A stretch of 64,000 nt of DNA from Verrucomicrobiota bacterium (GTDB lineage Bacteria; Verrucomicrobiota; Verrucomicrobiia; Limisphaerales; J093). Position numbers and translations under genes: made by a program. Positions 37,538 to 47,415 of the stretch are shown here, piece after piece. Where the stretch lies: positions 186,001 through 250,000 of the forward strand of contig JAOSKK010000005.1 of the NCBI GenBank assembly GCA_027493615.1, in the 5' to 3' direction. The notes below the pieces were generated by a model. It did not search any database, was not told the DNA's origin, and was given only the letters and a program-made list of their open reading frames with translations. Position 1 is the first letter of the stretch. Each line of letters opens with the position of its first letter.

Positions 37538-40500
37538 CTACGCCAACCCGGGCTCCGAGCGCGCGGGGGCGGTTCCGGGACTCGCGGTCGTTGCAGCACT
37601 GGCGACGACCTTCTGCCGGCGGGGAGCCACCAGCAGGTACACCACCGGCACGATGACCAGCGTGAGGAACGTCGAGACCACCATGCCGGCCACCACGGCG
37701 ATGCCGAGCGGGCGCCGCGCCCCGGCACTTTCGCCCAGACCGATGGCGATGGGGGAGGATGCCGATGATGGTCGCGAAGGCGGTCATGAGGATGGGCCGC
37801 AGGCGAATCCGACCCGCCTCGAGCATGGCGGCCGTGGCGGTCAAGCCTTGGGCGACGCGTTGGTTGGCGAATTCGACGAGCAGGATCGAGTTCTTGGTCA
37901 CCAGGCCGAGCAGCAGCACGATGCCGATGAGACTGTAAACGTTCAGCGTCATGGCCGGGACCTCGGGCAGTTGGGTCGTCAGCCAGGCCAGCCAGCCCGG
38001 CAACTGGTCCAGGGGCGCGTAGCTCTTGATCACCGCCAACCCGTTGATCAGGCCGCCGAACCAAAGCCCGCCCAGGGCTCCCAACAACGCCAGTGGCAGG
38101 GCCAGCATGATCACAAACGGATGCCGCAAGCTCTCGAACTGCGCCGCCAGCACCATGTAAACCACCAGCACCGCGAGCAGCAGCACCTTCGCCGACTCGG
38201 TCGCCCCTTCCCGGATCTCGTCCGCTTCGCCCGTCCAGCGGTGAGTCACCCCCGCCGGCAACAACTGCGGCAGCATCGCCTCCGTCCGCTCGATGGCCGT
38301 CCCGAGCGGCACACGCTGAAGCTGGCCGGACACCGTCACGGCCCGCTGGCGCGCGAAACGGTTGATGGCGTTCGGCGACCCTTGCTCGGCCGCGATCAGA
38401 ACGCTGGCGGCCGGCACCAACTCTCCACCCGCCGTGCGCAGATAGATGTCGTCCAGACTGCCGGGGACGAGGCGGTTCTCGCGGTCGAGCTGGGCAATGA
38501 CGTCGTATTCCTTCCCCTTCACGTTGTAGCGCGCGACCTCGAGGCCGCCCCAGAGCAACTGAAGGGCTTCCGAAGCCTCGCGCACACTGATGCCCAGTCC
38601 GGCGGCCAGATCACGATCGACGCGCAGCGTGAGCTGGGGCTGCTCGAAGTTCAGGTTCATCCGCGCCTGCGGAATAAGACCCGAAGCGGCCAGTTCGGCC
38701 CGCACCCGGTTGCCGGCCGTTTCCAGCACCTCGAGGTCGGGACCCAACAACACCAACTGGTATTGCTCCCCGATGTCGGCGGACTTCGGCAGCACCGCGA
38801 TGGCCTGCGCCCCATGAATCTCGTTCAGCATACGCATGAACATCGACGCCGGCGCGCCCGGCCGGGCCAGTTCCAGCGCCGAACGCCGCTCGCCTTCCTT
38901 GAGCTGGATGAACATCACGCCGAAATCCGGCTCGCCCGGAGCGCCTCGCGCCAGGGCCACGGCGGAAAAGAACGCGCCGGTGTCCGGGTAGGAGCGGGCA
39001 ATCGCCTCGGCCTGCCGCACCACCTGGTCGGTGTATTCGCTGGTCGAACCCTCGGGCGCGAAGATCAGCATCAACACATAGCCTTTGTCCTCCTCCGGCA
39101 GGAACTCGCGGGGCAACGCCCGGTAGAAGCCGTAGGTGAGTCCGAGGGACAGGAGGCCCAGCCCCACGATGACGGCCGGGTGCCGGACCGCCCACGCCAG
39201 CGTGCGCGCGTAGCGCTCCTCGAGGCCGTTGAAGAAGCGCTCCAGGGCCCGGTACACCCGCCCGTGCTGCTCGGGTTCGTGGCGCAGCATGCGGGCGCAG
39301 AGGGTCGGCGTGAGGGTCAGAGCCACGAAGGCCGAGATGATCACCGCCCCGGCGGTCGCCACGGCAAACTCGCGGAACAGGATGCCGGTGGTTCCGGACT
39401 GGAAAGCGATGGGCAGGAACACCGCCACCAGCGTGATGGTGATGGCGATCACCGCCGACGTGATCTCCTTGACCCCGCGCAGGGCGGCCTCGAACGGGGG
39501 CATCCCGTCCTCGATATGCCGGAAGATGTTCTCGAGCACCACGATGGCATCATCCACCACCACCCCCCACCGCCAGCACCAGCGCCAGCAGCGTCAGGAT
39601 GTTGATGCTGTAACCCAGCACGTTGAGCACCAGAAACGTGCCCACCAGCGAGACCGGCACCGCGATCAGCGGAATCAGCGTCGCGCGGAGGTTGCGCAGG
39701 AAGGCCAGCATGATCAGCAGCACCAAAGCGAAGGCGATGCCGATGGTCTCGGCCACTTCGTTGACGGCCCGGCGCACAAACGTCGAGGAGTCGTAGGCGA
39801 CGCTGACCTCGACGTCCGGCGGGATCAGGGGCTGGATCCGTGCGACCTCCTCCTTCACGCGCTCGGCCACCTCGAGGGCATTGGCCTCGGATTGCTTCAC
39901 GATGCCGAGCCCGACCGCCGGCCGGCCGTTGTAACGCGCCACCGTGCTCTCCTGCTCCACCCCCAGTTCGACCGTTGCCAGCTCCCGCAGCCGGACGGGC
40001 GCATCGTTGCGCCAGGCGACCGCCAGCTCCTCAAATTCCTCCGGCCGGCTGAGCTTGCCCAACGTGCGCACGCTGATCTCGCGGTCGCGGTTCTCGAGCC
40101 GCCCGGACGGCAGTTCGATGCTGTTCTCCCGGAACGCGCGGATCACATCACCCGCCGTGATCTGGTGCGCGGCCATCCGGACGGCGTCGAGGCGGACCCG
40201 GATGGCCTGGCGCTTCTCGCCGCCCAGGTTCACGCCGCCCACGCCCGGGATGGTCTGCAGGCGGTCCTTGAACTGGCGCTCCGCCAGGTCGGTGAGCTCA
40301 AGGGTCGAGTAGCGATCGCTGTAAAGCGCGATCCACATCACCTCCTGGGCGTTGGCGTCCTGCTTGGCCACGATCGGTTCCTCGATGTCCGGAGGCAGGA
40401 ACTGCCGCGCCCGGGCCAGTCGATCCCGCACGTCCTGGGCCGCCACATCCACCTGCCGATCCAGGTTGAAGCGCACCGTGATGAGGCTGACGGCCTCTCG

Positions 40501-40752
40501 CGAGATCGAGGTGAGCGTCCGGATGCCCGGAATCGTGTTCACCTCCTGCTCGATCCGCTCGGTCACCTCCGTCTCGATCACCTCGGCGCTCGCGCCGCGA
40601 TACACCGTGGTGATGGTCACGATGGGCGGATCCACATCCGGCAGTTCACGCACCGGCAAACGGAAGTAGCCAACCACGCCGAACAACACGATCAGCAAGT
40701 TCAGCATGACCGCGAAGACCGGCCGGCGGACGCAGAATTCAGGCAGGGACAT
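37538..40752 (-). CDS. RND-family efflux pump, inner-membrane transporter (AcrB/MdtBC-like), two frame breaks
   Basis: About 1070 residues from MSLPEFCVRRPVFAVMLNLL. It has the RND layout of twelve membrane helices and two large periplasmic loops. Recognisable stretches are LPVRELPDVDPPIVTITTVY, ARQFLPPDIEEPIVAKQDAN, IAVPVSLVGTFLVLNVLGYS, the proton-relay region VVDDAIVVLENIFRHIEDG (helix 4, paired Asp), PREFLPEEDKGYVLMLIFAP and FANQRVAQGLTATAAMLEAG. The frame changes in CCACCCCCC near 39562 and GGGGG near 37757. Repair of the latter gives LGESAGARRPLGIAVVAGMV and a proper end at 37538. It uses the proton gradient to expel drugs or other small molecules. It is the third gene of a complete tripartite operon, 16 bp after the membrane-fusion protein. 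Confidence 0.92.
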
Positions 40753-40768
40753 GCGCGGAAAGAGCGGG

Positions 40769-41900
40769 TCAGCTCGAGGTCTCCGCCGGCCGCGGTTGGT
40801 TCGCCGGCAAGGTGGGACCCGCCGCCACGGGCGGCGCGTTCGTGACCTTCACACCATCGACCAGCTTCTGCACGCCGCTCACCACGATCCGGGTATCTGC
40901 GGTCAACCCACCGCGCACCTCCACCAGGCCGGGCAGCCGCACGCCAAGCTGGACGGGCCGCAGGTGCGCTCGTCCCTCCTGGACCTGGTACACCGAGAAC
41001 TGCTCCAACGAAGGCACGAGCGCCGCCTCCGGGGATCACCAGCGATTCAGGCCGGCTTTGCACCACCAGTTCCACCCGCGCGAACATGCCGGCCTTCAAC
41101 CGGAAGTCCGGGTTGGACGCCAGCACCCGCACGGCCAGCGTGCGCGTCGCCGGGTCCACCACCGCATCGAGCAGGTCCACGTGCCCGCTGAAGGTGGTGT
41201 CAGGCCAGGCTGCCACCCGCAGGCGCGCCGGCTGACCCAGACGCACCAACGCCGACTGCCGCTCCGGCAGGCGGCAGCTCACCTTGACCTGTGCGTCGTC
41301 GACGAGCGTGACCAGCGGCGTGCCGGCCCCCACATACTGACCGGCGCTGACGAGCCGGGGCCCCACGATGCCGCTAAACGGTGCCGTCAGCGTGCGCTTG
41401 GCCAACCGCTCCTCCTCGGTCTTCAGCAAGGCCGTCTTGACGTCCAGCAGACTCTCGAGCTGATCCAGTTCCTGGGCCGACACCGCCAGCGACCCCACCA
41501 GGGTCCGGGCCCGTTCGAGGTTCGACCGGGCCAGGCGCAACTCGGCCTGAGCCTGCAACACCGCCGCGGCTTCGGTCCGCGATTCCATCCGGAACAGCGT
41601 TTGTCCTTGCTCGACCCGCTGGCCCTCCGCGAACCGGATTTCCTCGATCAACCCGGGCACCTCCGGCTGGATCGTCACCCGTTCGTTGGCCTCGACCGTG
41701 CCCACGGCGCTGAGGGTGTCCTCCACCGGCTGGCGCGCCGGCTGGGCGATCACCACTTCCATGGTGGGATCGGCCGGGGGTCCACCGCCCCCACCCGGCT
41801 GACAGCCGTTCGACAACAGGGCCGCCAACACCAGCAGGCCGCCGGACGCTGCCGGCATCCACGTGCGGGTCTGACAAGAACAGCAAGACTTCATGGGCAT
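40769..41900 (-). CDS. RND efflux membrane-fusion (periplasmic adaptor) protein, lipoprotein, one frame break
   Basis: Begins MPMKSCCSCQTRTW with a lipobox LLSNGC, so it is a lipid-anchored adaptor. The hairpin and lipoyl parts show VGTVEANERVTIQPEVPGLI, IRFAEGQRVEQGQTLFRMES, then LTAPFSGIVGPRLVSAGQYV. The beta-barrel and membrane-proximal parts contain LRVAAWPDTTFSGHVDLLDA and LRLVEVRGGLTADTRIVVSG-like sequence. The frame changes near 41030. Length about 377 residues. It couples the inner-membrane RND pump to the outer-membrane channel encoded just upstream, which reads with an 11-bp gap. Confidence 0.9.
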
Positions 41901-41911
41901 CTCGTCGATGA

Positions 41912-43436
41912 CTATTGCGAAAGGACAGCGGCCACCGCCCCCGCCCCGGTGGGTGCGGACTCCTCCCAACCACCGCCCAGCGCCTTGAGCAGCCGCACCA
42001 GGGCCAGGCGCTGTTCGGTGGCCGAGCGCACCCGGCTCAGCTCCGCCTGCAGCCGCGCCGTCTCTGAATCGACCACCTCGATAAAGTTGATCGAGCCCGC
42101 GCGATAGCGCTCGAAGGAGATGGCGGCCGAGCGTCGCGCCGCCGTCGCGGCTTCCTCCAGCGCGGATTGTTCCTGGGCCAGGAACCGCAGGGCCGCGAGG
42201 CTGTCTTCCACCTCCTGGAACGCCACCAGCACCTGCTGCCGATACCGCGCCACCGCCTCTTCGTACGCCGCCTGCGCCGCCTCGAGCTTGGCCCGATTGC
42301 GCCCCCGCAAACACGGGCCATGACACGCTCGGATTCAGCCCCCAGGTGCGACTGTCCCACAGGAACAGATCCGCCGCCTCGCCGCTCAGATACCCACCCG
42401 CCGCCGTCAGTCGCACCACGGGGAAGAACGCCGCCTTCGCCACGCCAATCTCCGCGTTGCGTGCGGCCAACTCGCGCTCGGCTCGGGCCACGTCCGGTCG
42501 CCGCTCGAGCAACGTCGAAGGCAGATCCGGCGCGACCGGCGGAAGCGGGGGCACCGTCGCCCTGACCGGCGCCTCGAAATCGGCCGGCGCCTGGCCGCAC
42601 AGCACGGCCAGCGCATTGGCCAGCTCGGCGCGTCGCCGCTCCGCGGCGTGCAACACGGCTTGTGCGCTCGCCACTTCCACCCGCGCCCGCTGCACTTCGA
42701 ACTCGGTCCCAAACCCGGCGCGGACCCGCTGCTCGATGGCCGCGAAGGCATTCGTGCGGACTGCCATCGTCTCGCGCAGGACCTCAAGCTGCTGGTCGGT
42801 GCCTCGCAGCGAAAAGTAGGTGGCCGCCACGTCGGCCTGCATCGTCAGCAACACCGCCTGGTACGCCGCATCCGCACTCATCGCGAGGTAACGTGCCGAC
42901 TCAAACGAGCGTCGCACCCGACCCCAGAGATCCACCTCGTAGCTCAGGTCCAAACCCACCCGCCACTGCTCCTGCGTGAAGCTCGGTACCGGGAAGGGCA
43001 CCGGGCTGGGCGAGTTCCCCGAGGTGCGGTACTTGGTCCAATCACCCGCCGCGTTCAGGGTCGGCCAGAACTCGGCGCGGCTGACCCGAGCCAGGGCCCG
43101 GGCCTGGTCCACCCGATGAAAGGCCGCCTGCAAGTCCAGGTTGCCCCGCAGGGCCGCCGCCTGGAGCTCCTCCAGGGTCGGGTCCTCGAAAACCGCCCAC
43201 CATGCACCACGCGGGACATGGTCACGTGGTTCGGCCGGCTGCCAGCGCCAATCCGTCGGCACCGCGACCGTGGGCCGCTGGTAATTGGGACCGACGGCGC
43301 AGCCCGCCAGGGTCAACACGCCGACCAGGAGCAGCAGGATGCGCCACCCGGGTTGACCCCGGCTCGCCAAAAGGACCCCTCTCCCCGCAGCGACCGCGGG
43401 GAGGAGCACCGCGCGTGTCCTGCGTGTTCCCAACAT
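41912..43436 (-). CDS. Outer-membrane efflux channel lipoprotein (NodT/OprM family), one frame break
   Basis: Starts MLGTRRTRAVLLPAVAAGRG and has a lipobox VLTLAGC followed by the family hallmark AVGPNYQRPTVAVP. The body is made of long helical and beta segments repeated twice, as in TolC-like trimers: LQAAFHRVDQARALARVSRA, DLSYEVDLWGRVRRSFESAR, LLERRPDVARAERELAARNA and ISFERYRAGSINFIEVVDSE. The frame changes in the CCCCC run near 42305. Length about 507 residues. The ATG at 43436 is preferred over an in-frame TTG at 43463. It is the first gene of the operon, with order channel, adaptor, pump. Confidence 0.9.
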
Positions 43437-43682
43437 AAAGGGCGCCGAAAATGAACGCTCCAAGCCCGGCCGTCAATCGCGAGCCGGCGCGCGCTGAGGG
43501 CAGACGAGCCAGAGCGCAAGTCGTTGCCGGAAGTGACGGCGACTCCAACCGCCGTTGAATCGCCGGCTGCGGATCTCCGACCGTGGGCGCGAGTCATGCC
43601 GGCCGAGTGATGAACCATCGCAACGCCCAGGAACGTTTCCACCTCGTTCTCACGGTTCCCAGACTGCCCAAGCGTGGCTCGG
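43437..43682. other. Gene-free gap between the efflux operon and the toxin gene
   Basis: About 245 bp with no convincing coding sequence and none of the repeat modules. The efflux operon is transcribed leftward from here, so its promoter should lie in this stretch; no clear -35/-10 pair stands out. Confidence 0.5.
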
Positions 43683-43970
43683 CTACTCCAATGCCTGCTC
43701 CGCCAGTATCTGTTCAAACAACTCGTAGATGAATGACCGCCGCTCTGCGAACAAACACTGGAAGGTGCGAACCCCCTCCTTTACCACCTCGGCGTAGACG
43801 ACACGGTATCCGCCGACCCGCAGTCGACCGTAGCCGGAGAGTCGACCTTCCAGAGCCTTGGTGTCACCGGCGGGGAGCCTTTTCAGGGCTTGCGCCAGGC
43901 GATGCCGAGGCTCAGGAGCTAAGCCTCGTACAAACGCCTCGACCTGCGGGTGAACGACAACCCTAATCAT
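43683..43970 (-). CDS. RelE/ParE-family toxin
   Basis: A 95-residue protein with the RelE fold pattern: an N-terminal strand and helix (RVVVHPQVEAFVRGLAPEPR), a middle helix (LAQALKRLPAGDTKAL), then the strands RLRVGGYRVVYAEV and TFQCLFAERRSFIYELFEQI. The basic residues in GRLRVGGYRVVY are where RelE-type mRNA nucleases or gyrase-binding ParE toxins place their active residues. It overlaps the antitoxin gene by 8 bp and lies downstream of it, the usual order of a type II module. Family assignment is good; the exact target is not known. Confidence 0.85.
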   Translation of the reverse strand: MIRVVVHPQVEAFVRGLAPEPRHRLAQALKRLPAGDTKALEGRLSGYGRLRVGGYRVVYAEVVKEGVRTFQCLFAERRSFIYELFEQILAEQALE

Positions 43971-44211
43971 CCAGGCAGGAGATGTTCTTGCCGCGAGAGT
44001 GCCCCGCCTCGAACGCCTGGATCGCCTTCATCGCCTCGGGATTTGCCAGGATCTCCATCGTCTCGATGATGGCCTCCATGCGGTCCTTGGAAACGAGGAA
44101 TCCTGCAATCCGGCCATGACTGGTGATGGTCAGCGACTTCTTCGCCGGAAGCTGCCGGAGCAGTCTTGGCAGATTGGCCTGCGCTTCTGTTGTCGTCACC
44201 GTGTTCTTCAC
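43963..44211 (-). CDS. Phd/YefM-family antitoxin
   Basis: An 82-residue protein beginning MKNTVTTTEAQANLPRLLRQ, the typical Phd/YefM N-terminal DNA-binding fold, with TITSHGRIAGFLVSKDRMEA as the following strands. The C-terminal acidic helix (EAMKAIQAFEAGHSRGKN) would wrap and neutralise the toxin. Antitoxin and antitoxin-toxin complex normally repress their own promoter, here just upstream of 44211. It has the first position in a two-gene operon. Confidence 0.87.
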   Translation of the reverse strand: MKNTVTTTEAQANLPRLLRQLPAKKSLTITSHGRIAGFLVSKDRMEAIIETMEILANPEAMKAIQAFEAGHSRGKNISCLDD

Positions 44212-44310
44212 AGAAACCTAGGTAACACCCCCACTTACGCTCGTAAAGCGATTCCCTCGCGCAGTTCTTCCTCCCGTCCCCGCCAGGTCCTGTGGCAGAT
44301 TCGCGGCGTG

Positions 44311-46482
44311 ATGAACCTCCCGCGGATCTGCGTCCTGACCCTCTTGTCGCTGGGCACCCTGCGCGCCGCGTTGCCCGCTCCCGCTACCTCGGCTCCCAGC
44401 ACGTCCGGCGGTGAACTGCTCCCCGGCGATCCTCCCGGCGCGATGCTGGCCTGGGCACGCTGTCAGAACTCGCCCCAGACCTACGCCGGCCGGCCGTACT
44501 GGTGGCTCGGCGATGTCCAACTCCGCGGCCTCATCGACTGGCCACCCCGGGCCGGCCTGCAACTGGCACTCCTCTGGGGCAGCAAGAACGATCCACGCAC
44601 CGCCCGGCTGATCCTCAACGGCCAGGAAATCCCCCTGCGCGCCGGCGGTTACGACGGCTTCCGCTGGCTGTGTGTGCCTGTCCCCTCCCACCCGACGCGC
44701 CCGGACATCGAGCTCACCCTCAGCGTCGCGGCCGGCAGCGGGGCACGGGAGGCGTTCCTCGCCGAACTGCGCCTGCTGGACCCGTCTGCCGCCGCAACCG
44801 TATCCACGGCGCCCGGGAGTGCTGCTCACCGTTTCCGCGTGCAGACCACACCGGTGCCGGCACCCGGCCAGCCCGGCCAGGAAGCCTTCCCGTCCATGCG
44901 CGCCCTCTGGGATCGCGAACCTCCCGCTCCCGCCGCCCCCGCGACCTCCAGCGCGGCGGCGTTTCGCCGGGCCGAGCAGAATGCCCGCCTCGCTGCCGAG
45001 GCTTTCTACCGCTGCCGCCAGTACGTGGACGGCTGGCTCGCCCACGCCGACCCCGTCACCGGACTCATCCCCCGCAACCTCGGCGAGCATCGCGACCTCT
45101 GGAACGGCCGGGACGCCGGCGCGGACAACTACCCCTTCATGGTGCTCACCTGCGCCCTGACCGACCGCCCCCTGTTCGAAGGCCGCCTGCTCGACCTGCT
45201 CCGCACCGAGGAACGCGTCACCCGCCGCCTCGACCGGCTGGGCGACCAGTTCCGCTTCTCGACGCAAACCTTCGCTTACGAGACCGTGGACTTCGAACGG
45301 CTGGTCTTCGACAACGCCGAGTACGTCAAGGACGGCCTCATCCCGCTCACCGAATGGCTCGGGCCCAGCCCGTGGTCCGATCGCATGATCGGTCTCATCG
45401 AGGACATCTGGAAGCACGCGCCCATCGAGACACCCGCGGGCCGCATCCCCACGCGCGTCCTCGAGGTCAACGGCGACCTGCTCCAGGCCTGTTCCCGCCT
45501 CTACTGGTTCACCGGCGAGGAGAAGTACCTCGATTGGGCCATCCGGCTCGGCGACCTCTACCTGCTCGGGGACCAGCACCCCACGCGCCACTTCACACAG
45601 CTCCGCTTCAGCGATCACGACTGCGAGATCATCAACGGGTTGTCCGAGCTCTACTTCGCCGTCTCCCACGCCCGCCCCGACAAACGCCGCGCCTACCAGG
45701 CGCCCATCCGCGAGATGTTCGACCGCATCCTCGAAGTCGGCCGCAACCCGGACGGTCTGCTCTGGCACACCGTCAATCCCCAGACCGGCGCGCACAATGG
45801 CCAGCTCTGTGACACCTGGGGTTACAACTACAACGGCGTCTATACCGTCTTCCTCGTGGACGGCATCGCGGCCTATCGCGACGCCGTCCGCCACGTCCTC
45901 GCCCGCCTCGGCCCGAAGTACCATGGCCGCCCTTGGGCCGACCGCTCCCAGGACGGTATCGCCGACGCGGTCGAAGGCGCCCTGAACCTCTATAACCGCG
46001 AACCGGTGCCAGCCGCTGCCGCCTGGATGGACCACCAGATGCGCGAGCTCTGGGCCTGCCAGCAACCGGATGGCACCATCGAACGCTGGCATGGCGACGG
46101 CAACTTCGCCCGCACGTCCCTCATGTACGCCCTCTGGAAGACCCAGGGACTCTCCATCGAACCCTGGCGGCCCGACGTCCGCGTGGGTGCCGTGTTCGAG
46201 GACGGTCGATTGTTCCTCAGCCTGGCTGCCGACGAAGCCTGGTCTGGGCGGATCAAGTTTGATCAGCCGCGCCACCGCGAGTTCCTCCGCCTGCCGGTGG
46301 ATTACCCGCGCATCAACCAGTTCCCCGAGTGGTTCGTCGTCGAAGCCGGGCGCACTTACGCCCTCGAGGCCGTTGGCAGCGGCGAGCCCCGCTTCCTCTC
46401 CGGCGCCGAACTGCGGGAAGGACTGGCATGCACCCTCGAGCCCGGCCAGATCTGGCAGCAGACGCTGCGGGAGCAACCGTGA
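44311..46482 (+). CDS. Secreted protein with a probable six-hairpin (alpha/alpha toroid) glycosidase-like domain
   Basis: A 723-residue intact frame. Signal peptide MNLPRICVLTLLSLGTLRAA, then a beta-rich N-terminal domain to about 200 (NPEQ-like strands such as RLILNGQEIPLRAGGYDGFR). From about 225 to 640 there are repeated helix-aromatic motifs: EAFYRCRQYVDGWLAHADPV, GRDAGADNYPFMVLTCAL, NGDLLQACSRLYWFTGEEKY, DHDCEIINGLSELYFAVSHA and QLCDTWGYNYNGVYTVFLVD. These resemble the inner helices of six-hairpin enzymes (polysaccharide lyases and glycoside hydrolases), but no family signature is certain. A short beta domain ends the protein. The ATG at 44311 gives the signal peptide. No carbohydrate-binding partner is adjacent. 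Confidence 0.7.
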   Translation: MNLPRICVLTLLSLGTLRAALPAPATSAPSTSGGELLPGDPPGAMLAWARCQNSPQTYAGRPYWWLGDVQLRGLIDWPPRAGLQLALLWGSKNDPRTARLILNGQEIPLRAGGYDGFRWLCVPVPSHPTRPDIELTLSVAAGSGAREAFLAELRLLDPSAAATVSTAPGSAAHRFRVQTTPVPAPGQPGQEAFPSMRALWDREPPAPAAPATSSAAAFRRAEQNARLAAEAFYRCRQYVDGWLAHADPVTGLIPRNLGEHRDLWNGRDAGADNYPFMVLTCALTDRPLFEGRLLDLLRTEERVTRRLDRLGDQFRFSTQTFAYETVDFERLVFDNAEYVKDGLIPLTEWLGPSPWSDRMIGLIEDIWKHAPIETPAGRIPTRVLEVNGDLLQACSRLYWFTGEEKYLDWAIRLGDLYLLGDQHPTRHFTQLRFSDHDCEIINGLSELYFAVSHARPDKRRAYQAPIREMFDRILEVGRNPDGLLWHTVNPQTGAHNGQLCDTWGYNYNGVYTVFLVDGIAAYRDAVRHVLARLGPKYHGRPWADRSQDGIADAVEGALNLYNREPVPAAAAWMDHQMRELWACQQPDGTIERWHGDGNFARTSLMYALWKTQGLSIEPWRPDVRVGAVFEDGRLFLSLAADEAWSGRIKFDQPRHREFLRLPVDYPRINQFPEWFVVEAGRTYALEAVGSGEPRFLSGAELREGLACTLEPGQIWQQTLREQP

Positions 46483-46511
46483 TCCCACGCTGCGGCCAAA
46501 TCCCCTGGAAA

Positions 46512-46743
46512 CGTCCGCCTTGGTTCGCAGGGTCCTGCCGTTCCGCGTGCCCGCGTGCGTGGGTCGGGTTGGAGCGACAACCGTCCCTTGGCTTCGAGCA
46601 TTCCGACCTCCCAGACAGAGATGGTGGCCAGTCCGAGTACGGCCCCGACCGGGAGCTCCGCAATCGCGATCGCCCGTGGTTCACCCCCGAACCAGCCAGA
46701 CCCAGGCGTGGGTGTCGAGCAGATGCGTGACCGGTTCAGGCAT
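46512..46743 (-). pseudogene. Truncated VapC-like PIN-domain toxin remnant
   Basis: From an ATG at 46743 the frame reads MPEPVTHLLDTHAWVWLVRG, the PIN-domain start with its first catalytic Asp. It shifts at the GGGGG run near 46683 and continues AIAIAELPVGAVLGLATISVWEVGMLEAKGR in parts, the second PIN block with its Glu. After that the sequence degenerates and the last half of the roughly 130-residue domain, with the remaining acidic residues, is absent. So it is both shifted and truncated. Its start overlaps the end of the antitoxin gene, as in vapBC operons. Confidence 0.65.
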
Positions 46744-46963
46744 CGGCTTCCCACGGATCGCCCGAGGCGCTCACGATGTCTCCCTGCACATGGGTCTGTT
46801 CCGCAAGCTTTCCGAACAGGGTTGCCGGGGGCGAGACGGGCGCAGGCACGAGCTTGGCTACGAGCAAGCCATGCTGGTCGATGGCAAGCTCCTCCCCGGT
46901 GCGGTTGACGAGGTTGATCCAGTCGAGGCACGAAGCTTGGAATTGTTCCAGCGCGATCGTCAT
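46736..46963 (-). CDS. VapB/Phd-like antitoxin, orphaned by decay of its toxin
   Basis: A 75-residue protein: MTIALEQFQASCLDWINLVN, then EELAIDQHGLLVAKLVPAPV and a tail ending PWEADA. The pattern of an early helix and an 'I.khG.pvA.LvP' strand is the Phd/YefM-type antitoxin of VapC modules. Its stop overlaps the start of the VapC remnant. The start at 46963 is preferred to an in-frame start at 47041 because the extra residues look non-native. It may still bind DNA or neutralise related toxins. Confidence 0.7.
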   Translation of the reverse strand: MTIALEQFQASCLDWINLVNRTGEELAIDQHGLLVAKLVPAPVSPPATLFGKLAEQTHVQGDIVSASGDPWEADA

Positions 46964-47235
46964 CGGTGCAACATACTTAGGGGGTCGGGTCCTGCAAACA
47001 CGGTTCCCGCCCTGCCGCAAGGCGGGAAGGATCTCGCTCAACCGAGAACCTCCGCGGGGAGGATCCTGCCTCTGCCTCGTGTTGGTGTGCCCCCGTCGAC
47101 GCGCGCGTCGCGCTGAACTGACCGGGGATCAGGGGCTGCTGTGGCAGGCGCTGGGGCGCGCGCGGCTGGTCGCAACGGCCGGATCTGGGCTGGGACGCCG
47201 TTGATGAGCCACTCTTTCGGCGTGGAGTGGTGCGT

Positions 47236-47410
47236 TGGGGGAGTCAGGTTTCTTGGGCCATATCAAGGGGGCGTTCACCGGCAGGAGAGGCCGCGCGGTG
47301 GAGCAGTCGTCCGCCGCGATCCGCGGTTCCTCTTCCCAAGTTGCGCGAGGCGGCGCAGGATGCTGCGGGAACCGGGCAGCCGGGAACCCACAACGCAGCG
47401 TTCCACCATA
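47236..47410 (+). pseudogene. Relict of a sigma-54 activator (NtrC-type AAA+ domain)
   Basis: A short readable stretch, ESGFLGHIKGAFTGRRGRAV, starts at about 47241. It matches the 'ESELFGH.KGAFTGA' loop by which NtrC-family ATPases contact sigma-54, the most conserved peptide of that family. Neither Walker motif nor a DNA-binding domain can be read around it, and downstream sequence is shifted. So only debris remains. The 47042-47235 stretch upstream shows nothing recognisable. Confidence 0.4.
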
Positions 47411-47415
47411 GATCT

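Noticed and set aside
44218-46488. A minus-strand open frame of about 756 codons opposite the six-hairpin-like gene
   Set aside because: The plus-strand frame has a signal peptide and domain-like organisation; the minus one is compositionally biased and featureless.
47042-47235. A short plus-strand stretch before the sigma-54 relict as part of the same gene
   Set aside because: No Walker motif or other AAA+ block can be read in any frame.
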